Shown here piece after piece: positions 53,584 through 61,509 of a stretch of 64,000 bases of DNA. The stretch is from positions 2,728,001 through 2,792,000 of the forward strand of contig OZ245043.1 in NCBI GenBank assembly GCA_965224285.1. Direction: 5' to 3'. This DNA comes from JAJCYK01 sp965224285. Lineage in GTDB: Bacteria; Bacteroidota; Bacteroidia; Cytophagales; Cyclobacteriaceae. How positions within the stretch are numbered: position 1 is the first letter of the stretch; each line of letters begins with the position of its first letter. The notes beneath the pieces are model-generated. The model was given only the letters and a program-made list of their open reading frames with translations. It was not told where the DNA came from and searched no databases. Both the position numbers and the translations under genes were made by a program.

Positions 53584-55659
53584 ATGAAACCACGTAATGT
53601 AATATCACTGGCTATTTTAATTATCTCATTTTATGCCTGTAGTCCTAAAATCTCAGGACCTAAAGGCGCTGAAGGTATGTTTGACCAGGCAGAATATGAT
53701 CTGGCCATATCAGCGTATGAGAAAATGTTGGAAGACCGACCAAATGATCCAGAGATCAATTATAAAATTGCTGAAAGCTTCCGGCTTTCCAACCGGCCCA
53801 AACAGGCAATTGGATTTTATCAAACCGCGCTGGAAAACGGGCTGATAAGTGATTCCGCCAGCTACCATTATGCTTTCGCATTAAAGGCCAATGAAAATTA
53901 TACCGAGGCCAGGCAAACATTGACTGAACTCATCGATCAGACCAACAATACTCAACTGGCCAACCTTGCCAGGAAGGAATTGGAAAATTTAGGTCGGGTA
54001 GAAGATCTGCGAAATCGCAGCGACTATGAAATTTTCACCGCAGGCCCCATCAATACGGCAGCTGCGGAATACAGCCCTATGGTGAGTAACGGAGAAATCT
54101 ATTTCACCTCCAATCGCACCGATAATAAAATTTTTAAAACTACCGGAACTCCATTCTCCGATATCTACAAGGCCAAATTAAACGGCATGGAGGTAGATGT
54201 AAGCTCGGTAGAAATATTAGGAGACCTTATCAACACTCCGGGAGTCAATGAGGGCACTATATCCTTTACCAGAGACGGCAATACCGTGGTGTTTGCCCGT
54301 GGCAGCGACGGTGGCAAGAAAAGTACCAAGGAAGTTAATCTGTATATTAGCAGATTTCGCAACGGAGAATGGTCTGAACCGGAGTTGATGACTGGACTCA
54401 ACCACCCTGACTACTGGGATTCTGCCCCGGCATTTAATCGGAGTGGCCGCACTTTATATTTCGCCAGCAACCGTCCCGGCGGCTTGGGAGGAATAGATCT
54501 CTATGCGGCTTCCATAGATGCTAACGGACGGTACAGCAATCCCCGTAATATGGGCAACACCATTAATACCGCTGGAGATGAAATGTTTCCGTTTGTGGAT
54601 GATGAAGGGCGCCTCTTCTTTGCTTCCAGCGGACATGCCGGACTTGGCGGCTTGGACCTGTTTGTTGCTGAACGTCAGGATGGGGTAACCACTGTGCGAA
54701 ATTTAGGTATACCTGTTAACAGCAGCGAAGATGATTTCGGTATGATCTATACTGACCGAACTCACGGGTTCTTTAGCTCCAATCGGGATGGCGGCCAAGG
54801 TGACGATGACCTATACTCGTTTGTGGATAACTCTCCCGATCGCAAGATCGTCAACTATAATTTAACTCTTACCACTTTGACTCCCGACTCACTAACCGGC
54901 GCTAATGTAAGCCTGTCCGACGTCCAGGTCAGATTGATAGATGCCAGCGACGAAAATGTGCTGCTGGAATTGACCACAGATGAGAACGGTAAGCTCACCG
55001 TAACCGTAGCACCCGAAGAGGAATATTTATTGATTGGTGAGAAACCCGACTATTTTACCACCCGAGTTGAATTCAATACCCTAGGAGAAACCATTCCTCC
55101 CGAGGAGCGTACTCAAGAGATCACTAATAAGGAATACAGCCAAGAGATGATTCTAGATCGAATCGTGATCGAGAAGAGCATTGTATTGGAGAATATTTAT
55201 TATGGTTTTGATTCGGCAAACATCAGAGCAGACGCGGCGGTAGAATTGGACAAGCTGGTTCGTTTCCTGCAGGATAACCCGCAAATAAAAATTGAGTTGG
55301 GCTCTCATACCGATAGCAAAGGAAAGGATGAGTATAATATGGATCTATCCAGGAGAAGGGCCGAATCAGCGGTAAACTATGTAATTTCCAACGGTATCGC
55401 CAAAGACAGGATCCGAGCCCGTGGCTACGGTGAAACCCGCCCGATCGCCCCCAACACCAACCCGGATGGTACAGATAACCCGGAAGGCCGGCAAAAGAAC
55501 CGGCGCACGGAGATCAAAGTTTTCGAGTACAATAAGGATACTGGGAAACTGGAGGAAAGAAAAGACCTGAAACAAGAATCTCAGGATGAGGATGAGCCGG
55601 AGGATCTGATAGAGGAAGAATCGCTGGATGAGGTGGAAGATCAGCAGGATCAGCAATAA
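53584..55659 (+). CDS. PorE-like OmpA-family lipoprotein with TPR and propeller
   Basis: A 691-residue outer-membrane protein. Probable lipobox FYAC (Cys19), TPR-like helices (about 30-135), PD40/WD40-like propeller repeats (about 150-410, for example SAPAFNRSGRTLYFASNRPGGLGG), a carboxypeptidase-regulatory-like domain (TTDENGKLTVTVAPEEEYLLI), and an OmpA peptidoglycan-binding end (YYGFDSANIRADAAVELDKL, GSHTDSKGKDEYNMDLSRRRAESAVNYV). An acidic Gln/Asp/Glu tail follows. This order matches PorE of the T9SS, which ties the machine to the wall, though many Bacteroidota carry several such proteins. Confidence 0.9.
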   Translation: MKPRNVISLAILIISFYACSPKISGPKGAEGMFDQAEYDLAISAYEKMLEDRPNDPEINYKIAESFRLSNRPKQAIGFYQTALENGLISDSASYHYAFALKANENYTEARQTLTELIDQTNNTQLANLARKELENLGRVEDLRNRSDYEIFTAGPINTAAAEYSPMVSNGEIYFTSNRTDNKIFKTTGTPFSDIYKAKLNGMEVDVSSVEILGDLINTPGVNEGTISFTRDGNTVVFARGSDGGKKSTKEVNLYISRFRNGEWSEPELMTGLNHPDYWDSAPAFNRSGRTLYFASNRPGGLGGIDLYAASIDANGRYSNPRNMGNTINTAGDEMFPFVDDEGRLFFASSGHAGLGGLDLFVAERQDGVTTVRNLGIPVNSSEDDFGMIYTDRTHGFFSSNRDGGQGDDDLYSFVDNSPDRKIVNYNLTLTTLTPDSLTGANVSLSDVQVRLIDASDENVLLELTTDENGKLTVTVAPEEEYLLIGEKPDYFTTRVEFNTLGETIPPEERTQEITNKEYSQEMILDRIVIEKSIVLENIYYGFDSANIRADAAVELDKLVRFLQDNPQIKIELGSHTDSKGKDEYNMDLSRRRAESAVNYVISNGIAKDRIRARGYGETRPIAPNTNPDGTDNPEGRQKNRRTEIKVFEYNKDTGKLEERKDLKQESQDEDEPEDLIEEESLDEVEDQQDQQ

Positions 55660-55680
55660 ACTTGAAACATGTAAATTTAA

Positions 55681-55708
55681 AAAGCCTCCAATCCGGGGGC
55701 TTTTTTTT
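55681..55708 (+). terminator. Terminator of the OmpA lipoprotein gene
   Basis: Stem of AAGCCTCC with GGGGGCTT (one T-G wobble, loop of about five bases) followed by a run of eight Ts. Classic intrinsic terminator. Confidence 0.88.
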
Positions 55709-55829
55709 GTAAATAATTAGCTAAAAAAAGACCGTTTTAAAGCATTAAATTAATGAGTGCAGTTTACCGGTCTGTTTTTTGGCGCACCCGAAGCCATCCT
55801 TATACGCGGTAGCAAGCGGAGGCCCATTA

Positions 55830-55994
55830 CTAACTAAAGCTCATAGGCCCAATTACGAGCCCATCCCGATTAAACAAATACGCGTCACTTTCCGGTCTTA
55901 CTGAAGCATAAGTCATCCACTCTGCAGTCTTTTCGTGGTAGAATTTTTTTACGAAAACAGACAAAACATCATGACGTGAGGGGGTATGAATAAG
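55830..55994 (-). pseudogene. Possible decayed gene remnant
   Basis: A 54-codon open stretch on the minus strand with no start codon near its beginning. The peptide has a protein-like composition (VFVKKFYHEKTAEWMTYAS, then RDGLVIGPMSFS at the stop), unlike translated repeats. A stop codon precedes it. It may be the C-terminus of a lost gene; I cannot name the family, and chance is possible. Confidence 0.3.
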
Positions 55995-56156
55995 CTATAG
56001 TTGTTGATGTAGTGGTCATCTGGAGCAGCGATCAATAGTTAATGTACCATAATAGTCACTCGGCACAGCCCCGTCTATCCGCTTTCGCTGTACACTGCCG
56101 GGCAGGCAAGCGACTGAGTTATGTAAATGTTTTATAATCAGATGCTTATATTAATA

Positions 56157-56190
56157 CGTCATTGCGATGAGCGAAGCGAAGAAGCAATCC
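56157..56190. repeat. REP-like intergenic repeat
   Basis: CGTCATTGCGATGAGCGAAG followed by CGAAGAAGCAATCC. The ATTGC at 56161-56165 pairs with GCAAT at 56184-56188, and the interior is built of GCGAAG units. This TCATTGCGA...GAAGCAATC pattern is a widespread bacterial intergenic repeat that I recognise from many genomes. Confidence 0.75.
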
Positions 56191-56200
56191 CATTCAAAAA

Positions 56201-56250
56201 GATCTCTCCGCTTCGTTCCAGGCTAGCCTTTTTCACTTCGGTCGAGATGG
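56201..56250. repeat. Second REP-like module
   Basis: Directly after the first repeat lies a CTCTCCGCTTCGTTCC block and, 15-20 bases on, a CACTTCGGTCGAGATGG block. Read on the minus strand they form the CGACCGAAGTG / GAACGAAGCGGAGAG pattern often seen next to the first repeat type in Bacteroidota. They are short and imperfectly inverted. Confidence 0.5.
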
Positions 56251-56470
56251 CCGAGTCAACTGGTAAGATAAGTTCGGCCGGCACAGAATGGTAGTTTGGG
56301 ATTGTCGTAGTATCAATGAAGATTAGCACATAGCAGCGAATGCAAATTAGCCAGTATGAAAGCCTTCTGATGTTCGCGCTCGCGCTCTTTGCTGACTGTT
56401 TGGCTAGAAAAGCTTCCACTTTCATGGCTGTTAGTGATTTCCTTAATCATGATTGTTTTATTTTTACATC

Positions 56471-57634
56471 ATGAGTCGATACGATCAACGGGGAGTTTCT
56501 GCTTCAAAAACTGAAGTACATGCGGCAATTAGGCACTTGGACAAGGGACTTTACCCTAAAGCCTTTTGTAAGGTAGTGCCTGACTTGCTGGGAGGCAGTG
56601 ATGCTCATTGTAATATCATGCACGCCGACGGCGCCGGCACCAAGTCCAGCCTGGCCTATATTTATTGGAAGGAAACCGGTGATATTTCCGTTTGGCGGGG
56701 CATTGCCCAGGATGCTCTGGTGATGAATATTGATGATTTACTATGTGTAGGGGTAACCGACGGAATTCTGGTAAGCTCCACCATCGGCAGAAATAAGAAT
56801 CTGATTCCCGGGGAAGTGATAACCGAAATAATTGAAGGAACTGAAAGCTTTCTGCAATTGCTCAGGGATCATGGTATAGAAGCCCATAGTACCGGAGGCG
56901 AAACCGCTGATATTGGCGATCTGGTGAGAACCATCGTAGTGGATAGTACCGTAACAGCCCGAGTACCAAGATCCGAGATTATCACCAATGAGTCTATAGT
57001 CCCCGGAGACGTGATCGTGGGACTGGCATCATTTGGACAAACCCATTATGAGAGCCACTACAACAGCGGCATCGGCAGTAATGGTCTGACCTCCGCCAGA
57101 CATGACGTATTTTCTAAAATGATAGGAGAAAAATATCCTGAGAGTTTTGACCCTGCTATGCCGGCTGATCTGGCTTATTGCGGCCAAAAATTACCTACTG
57201 ATCCGTTGGATGAAGTTCCCATGGATGTGGGTAGATCAGTGCTCTCCCCCACCAGAACTTATGCTCCGGTGATAAAGGAGATCTTTCGTGAATTAAAACC
57301 TCATATCCACGGCATGATCCACTGTACCGGCGGGGCTCAAACTAAGGTATTGCATTTTATTGATGGCCTTCACGTTATAAAGGACAATCTATTTGGTCTA
57401 CCTCCCCTGTTCAAATTAATACAGGAACAAAGCCAAACTCCCTGGAGCGAAATGTATCAGGTTTTTAATATGGGGCATAGAATGGAGCTCTACCTGCCCG
57501 GTGAGTTTGCCGATGAGATAGTAGAACTGGCCAAGAGTTTTGGACTACCGGCAAAAATTGTAGGTCGTGTAGAAGCCTTGGATCAAGGAAAAAAGCTTAC
57601 CCTGGTATCGTCAAATGGCACTTTTGAGTATTAA
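56471..57634 (+). CDS. purM: Phosphoribosylformylglycinamidine cyclo-ligase (AIR synthase)
   Basis: Closes the imidazole ring in purine synthesis. I start at the ATG at 56471 (387 residues, MSRYDQRGVSASKTEVH); the upstream frame adds six unlikely residues. Conserved parts are HADGAGTKSSLAYIYW, IAQDALVMNIDDLLCVG, EGTESFLQLL with STGGETADIGD, and GMIHCTGGAQTKVLHFIDG. This is the longer, Bacteroidota form of PurM, about 40 residues more than the E. coli protein. purN and purH are 53 kb away. Confidence 0.93.
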   Translation: MSRYDQRGVSASKTEVHAAIRHLDKGLYPKAFCKVVPDLLGGSDAHCNIMHADGAGTKSSLAYIYWKETGDISVWRGIAQDALVMNIDDLLCVGVTDGILVSSTIGRNKNLIPGEVITEIIEGTESFLQLLRDHGIEAHSTGGETADIGDLVRTIVVDSTVTARVPRSEIITNESIVPGDVIVGLASFGQTHYESHYNSGIGSNGLTSARHDVFSKMIGEKYPESFDPAMPADLAYCGQKLPTDPLDEVPMDVGRSVLSPTRTYAPVIKEIFRELKPHIHGMIHCTGGAQTKVLHFIDGLHVIKDNLFGLPPLFKLIQEQSQTPWSEMYQVFNMGHRMELYLPGEFADEIVELAKSFGLPAKIVGRVEALDQGKKLTLVSSNGTFEY

Positions 57635-57716
57635 TAAATAAATATTTGACCATCCAATTCGTTAATGATCAGGAATACGATTTTTTTAAAATTTTAATTA
57701 ATAATAGCTAGCGCCA

Positions 57717-58634
57717 ATGAATTTCCACAAGCTCGTAATTTTTTTATCGCTCTTAAATATCTGTTATGCCAGCAACTTTGGCCAGCAGATTGCCTTGACC
57801 TTTGATGATGCTCCGAGGGGTGATTCCGAATTATACACCGGACTTAAAAGAAGTGAAATATTAATCAAGAAACTCAAAGACTATCAGGTACCTCAGGTAG
57901 CTTTTTTTACTACTACTAATAATATGAAAGATGACGTGGGAGCACTGCGTATTAAAATGTACGGACAAGCCGGTCATATCATCGCTAATCATTCGCATAA
58001 ACATATCCGACCCGGGGATATAGGAGCTGCAGCTTATCTGGAAGACATTCAGTTCGCCCATGCCAAACTTAAAGGTTTACCGGGATTCAGGCCATGGTTT
58101 AGATTCCCTTTTCTCGATGAGGGTAGAGACACGGGCATCCGCGATGAAATTCGGTCAGGTCTGCAGAAAATAGGTTATACTAATGGCTATGTCACAGTCG
58201 ATAATTATGACTGGTATATCGAGCATTTGTACCAGCAAGCTATGAAAGAGAACAAAAAAATAAACTACGATCTGCTAAGAGATCTATATCTGGAACACCT
58301 ATGGGAGAGTATACAGTTTTATGATGAAATCGCCAGAAAGGCTTTGGGAAGGTCACCCAGACATGTCCTGTTATTACATGAAAATGATCTGGCAGCGCTT
58401 TACCTGGATGACCTGATCTCTTTTCTTAGAGGACAAGGGTGGGAAATTATTTCTCCTGAAGAAGCGTACAAGGATCCTATTGCCCAGCACATTCCGGATG
58501 TCACTATGAACAATCAAGGCAGGGTAGCTGCGATTGCCCGGGAAAAAGGTTGGAATCCCCGTGATTTGGTGCAAGAAACGGAAAGTGAGGCTTATCTTGA
58601 AGAGCATTTTCAAAAAAAGAAAGTATTTAAGTAA
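57717..58634 (+). CDS. Exported polysaccharide deacetylase (NodB fold)
   Basis: A 305-residue protein with a signal peptide (about 1-19). Motif 1 ALTFDDAPRGD (Asp30, Asp31), motif 2 NHSHKH (His92, His96) and motif 3 RPWFRFPFLDEG are intact, so it should be a metal-dependent deacetylase of an N-acetylated sugar in the periplasm. The substrate (peptidoglycan, chitin-like or capsule) cannot be told. It is followed after 3 bases by the DUF4112 gene. Confidence 0.9.
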   Translation: MNFHKLVIFLSLLNICYASNFGQQIALTFDDAPRGDSELYTGLKRSEILIKKLKDYQVPQVAFFTTTNNMKDDVGALRIKMYGQAGHIIANHSHKHIRPGDIGAAAYLEDIQFAHAKLKGLPGFRPWFRFPFLDEGRDTGIRDEIRSGLQKIGYTNGYVTVDNYDWYIEHLYQQAMKENKKINYDLLRDLYLEHLWESIQFYDEIARKALGRSPRHVLLLHENDLAALYLDDLISFLRGQGWEIISPEEAYKDPIAQHIPDVTMNNQGRVAAIAREKGWNPRDLVQETESEAYLEEHFQKKKVFK

Positions 58635-58637
58635 CCG

Positions 58638-59114
58638 GTGAACGACGGCAAGTACCATCCGGAATTAACTTGGATAGAGACCGTCAGCCGATGGATGGAC
58701 GATGTTTTTGTAATACCGGGAACTAATATAAAATTTGGTATAGACCCTCTATTAGGATTGATCCCATTCATAGGGGATCTAATATCCTACATTATTTCCC
58801 TGACCATGATCATAACCATGATCAGGCATGGGCTCAGCAGCAAATTGATATTGAAGATGCTGGGTAATATTACCTTGGATTACTTGATAAGCAGTGTCCC
58901 TATCCTGGGAGATATCTTTGATTTTGGCTTTAAGGCCAATAAAAAAAATCTGGCCTTGCTCAAAACACACCTTTCCAATACCGGATCTTCAAATCCAAAG
59001 ATTGGAGTAGTGATCCTACTTTTCCTGGCGACCTTCATGATGATGTCGATTATGACCTTTTACATCTGGAAAGGAGCTGCCTACTGGTATCAATGGTTAG
59101 GTTCGGTCAGTTGA
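58638..59114 (+). CDS. DUF4112 membrane protein
   Basis: A 158-residue protein with the family core FGIDPLLGLIPFIGDLISYIISLTMI and LDYLISSVPILGDIFDFGFKANKKNLALL, plus a C-terminal membrane segment. Three hydrophobic stretches are visible. The start is GTG, 3 bases after the deacetylase stop. No function is known. Its last 18 bases overlap the convergent methyltransferase gene. Confidence 0.88.
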   Translation: MNDGKYHPELTWIETVSRWMDDVFVIPGTNIKFGIDPLLGLIPFIGDLISYIISLTMIITMIRHGLSSKLILKMLGNITLDYLISSVPILGDIFDFGFKANKKNLALLKTHLSNTGSSNPKIGVVILLFLATFMMMSIMTFYIWKGAAYWYQWLGSVS

Positions 59115-59744
59115 ATTTTGATAACAAACGGCCTGGATCATATCAGCAAAGTAATAAGTGCGGTATACTTCCTTCAGAGGATACCGTTTAAAGCATCGAT
59201 TGAAGTCCGGTAAGGGATGTATTTTCAAATCCGCTACCAGCCTAAAAAAGACCTGCATCATTCTCAGCAGTAATGGCTGCCACCTGGGACTGGATGGAGA
59301 AAGGTAAAAATCTGCCTGAATCCAATATCCATCCCAGCTCAAACTCTTATAGATCGCATCCATTATGGGATTTAGCGCCGACTCATCAAAAATATCCAGC
59401 ACAAACGGGGTAACCACCAGGTCAAAATACTGGCTGGCCAAGGGATGTTGCTCTATGTAGGCCTGTATAAAATTAATTTTGTGTTTACCCTGAACCCTTG
59501 ACATGGCCTTTCTTATCATGGCTCCTGATGGCTCCAAATAGCAAATTTGGGCCTTCGGAAATCGTTGTAATAGTGCTGGCAGAAGAATTCCAGTTCCCCC
59601 TCCCACTACCAGTATTCTACTTGCGCAGCTGACCACGGGTATACAATCCTCTGGAGCCCTCTGCACACTATTCCGAAAAACCAGAGCTGCCAACAAGTCA
59701 TAGCTGGAGGCAATACTGTCAAAATTACTTTTGGTTAAATCCAT
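59097..59744 (-). CDS. Class I SAM-dependent methyltransferase
   Basis: A 215-residue methyltransferase. The SAM loop ILVVGGGTGILLPALL (motif I) and the acidic end of strand 2 in CYLEPSGAMI are clear; motif IV is FDLVVTPFVLDIFDE. The substrate is unknown. It overlaps the UbiA-like gene by 10 bases and is downstream of it, so the two are probably made together. It differs from UbiE in lacking that family's usual signature. Confidence 0.85.
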   Translation of the reverse strand: MDLTKSNFDSIASSYDLLAALVFRNSVQRAPEDCIPVVSCASRILVVGGGTGILLPALLQRFPKAQICYLEPSGAMIRKAMSRVQGKHKINFIQAYIEQHPLASQYFDLVVTPFVLDIFDESALNPIMDAIYKSLSWDGYWIQADFYLSPSSPRWQPLLLRMMQVFFRLVADLKIHPLPDFNRCFKRYPLKEVYRTYYFADMIQAVCYQNSTDRT

Positions 59745-60565
59745 ATCAGCAGGGGTAACAGGAATACTGCATCGCCAAGAATTCTAAATCTCTCAGCCTG
59801 CTTGAAATAAGCTGGCATGTAAGCAATAAACGCCAATAATAACGCCATGGCAAATAGCACTATCTGCCCCTTGATCATCAAGGGGTAATCATCCCACCAC
59901 CCCAAGGACATAGCAGCAATCGATGCCACCAGAAGCAGACATATAGTGACCACTTTTACTGTTTTACTTTTACCCCAAACCATCACCGAAGATCCAAACC
60001 CGTGATGTTTATCCAGCTGTATTTCAAAGTAGGAAAACTCTAATAGGTTGACCCACGCCAGTAATATGAATTCAAAAAAGAGCAATACCGTCACTTGATC
60101 AATAGTACCCGCCAATGTTAAGGGGGCAGCAAATACTCCCACGCAATAGATAACCGCAGCCATCAATTCCTTAAACATGGAAGGCTTCGATCCTATCCGA
60201 CCAATCAGTATAAAGTATATAACTACCAACACTGCAATTGCTAATCCAACTATGATAGTGGGAAGAGGTAATAAGGGGATAAGGCTAAGGCCTGTTAATA
60301 AGGCCAATAACACCACTATCGATAGTACCCGAAAGTATTTTTGGTGAAAACGCAGACGGTAATTTTCTGCAGCTTTGGTAAGCCGATTGACATCCAGAAG
60401 ATGGTCGATAGTATAGATCACCCACACCGCCAATCCCAATGCCACCAGTACCGGAAAGGGTAAGGATACCGCCAGAATTTTAGCCAAAAACAAACTACCG
60501 ATGATGGCGCCGGCCACCACATCCAGGCTCAGGGCCCTAATAATGGCATATGCGGATTTAAGCAT
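59735..60565 (-). CDS. UbiA-like membrane protein
   Basis: A 276-residue polytopic protein with about eight hydrophobic segments. I start at the ATG at 60563-60565 (MLKSAYAIIRALSLD); a TTG at 60580 is the other choice. The layout is that of UbiA prenyltransferases, but the first Asp motif is altered to YTIDHLLDVNR (no leading Asn, D-x3-D spacing) and the second to FEIQLDKHHG. It may act on an unusual substrate or be non-prenylating. Its overlap with a methyltransferase suggests one small-molecule pathway. Confidence 0.75.
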   Translation of the reverse strand: MLKSAYAIIRALSLDVVAGAIIGSLFLAKILAVSLPFPVLVALGLAVWVIYTIDHLLDVNRLTKAAENYRLRFHQKYFRVLSIVVLLALLTGLSLIPLLPLPTIIVGLAIAVLVVIYFILIGRIGSKPSMFKELMAAVIYCVGVFAAPLTLAGTIDQVTVLLFFEFILLAWVNLLEFSYFEIQLDKHHGFGSSVMVWGKSKTVKVVTICLLLVASIAAMSLGWWDDYPLMIKGQIVLFAMALLLAFIAYMPAYFKQAERFRILGDAVFLLPLLIWI

Positions 60566-60615
60566 AATGAAATTTAGCAAAAATCAGCTTCTACTGTCCA
60601 GAAGGTAGTGATGAA

Positions 60616-61503
60616 TTATCCGGCAGCTAGCGCCTCTGCCCCCGCTACTATTTCCAGTATCTCTTTGGTAATGGCTGCCTGTCGGGTACGATTATATATC
60701 AGCTTCAACTCTTTTAATAACTCTCCGGCATTCTCAGTGGCCTTATCCATGGCGGTCATTCTGGCCCCGTGTTCAGCAGCATTGGATTCCAGAAGCGCTT
60801 TATAAAACTGAATTTTAAGGGATTTGGGAATGAGTTCTTCAATAATCCTGGCCTTATCCGGTTCGTAGATATAATTAATGGTGGAGGCAGGCTCGTCTTC
60901 GGTTACCTCAGAGGTCGCCAGAGGCAAAAGTTGTTCAACTCTCAGGACCTGAGTAGCTACATTTTTAAATTCATTATAAACCAATACAACTTGGTCATAT
61001 TTTCCTGCTACAAACTGCTCCATGGCATATTCTGCAGCAACACGGGCCTCATCGAAGGTCAGTGATCCAAATAAATGAGCATAGTCATCTACCAGGGGAT
61101 AATCTAGCTTGGAATAATAGTCCAGTGATCTCTTCCCGATGGGCATTACAGTGAGGTTTTCCGACTTTCGCTGATCTGCATAGCGTTCTGCTACCACATT
61201 TCTTGTGGTTTTGAAGACGTTGCTGTTGAACGGCCCGCAAAGCCCTTTGTCGGAGGTGACAGGGATTAAAAGCACATTTTCTATCGGCCGCTGCTCTCCA
61301 TATATGTTTCGAATATCCCCGTCGTTGTTAGCGGATACATTTTGTAAGATCTCACTAAGCTTTTGAGCGTATGGCCGCATTTGAATGATATTATCCTGTG
61401 CCCGACGCAGTTTAGCAGCCGCCACCATTTTCATGGCTTTAGTGATCTGCTGGGTACTGGTGACCGACAGAATCCTGCTCTTAACTTCTTTTAAACTGGG
61501 CAT
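60616..61503 (-). CDS. atpG: ATP synthase F1 gamma subunit
   Basis: Central rotor stalk of 295 residues. The N-terminal helix LKEVKSRILSVTSTQQITKAMKMVAAAKLRRAQ and C-terminal helix AMDKATENAGELLKELKLIYNRTRQAAITKEILEIVAGA form the coiled coil and are well conserved. It follows atpA after 6 bases. Confidence 0.97.
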   Translation of the reverse strand: MPSLKEVKSRILSVTSTQQITKAMKMVAAAKLRRAQDNIIQMRPYAQKLSEILQNVSANNDGDIRNIYGEQRPIENVLLIPVTSDKGLCGPFNSNVFKTTRNVVAERYADQRKSENLTVMPIGKRSLDYYSKLDYPLVDDYAHLFGSLTFDEARVAAEYAMEQFVAGKYDQVVLVYNEFKNVATQVLRVEQLLPLATSEVTEDEPASTINYIYEPDKARIIEELIPKSLKIQFYKALLESNAAEHGARMTAMDKATENAGELLKELKLIYNRTRQAAITKEILEIVAGAEALAAG

Positions 61504-61509
61504 AGGCTA

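Larger units (their letters stand above)
55704..56470. other. Non-coding, repeat-bearing island
   Basis: About 770 bases with no credible full gene. It holds REP-like palindromic repeats (56157-56250), a possible gene remnant on the minus strand (55830-55994), and a GC-rich stretch with short inverted repeats around 56065-56115. An 88-codon minus-strand frame at 56159-56425 runs through the repeats and looks accidental. The promoter of purM should lie at the 3' end, but I see no match to the consensus. Confidence 0.6.

Noticed and set aside
56159..56425. 88-codon minus-strand frame in the repeat island
   Set aside because: It runs through both REP-like modules, and its residues (SAKSAS, SSLRSSQ) are translations of the repeat units. 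Not a credible gene.
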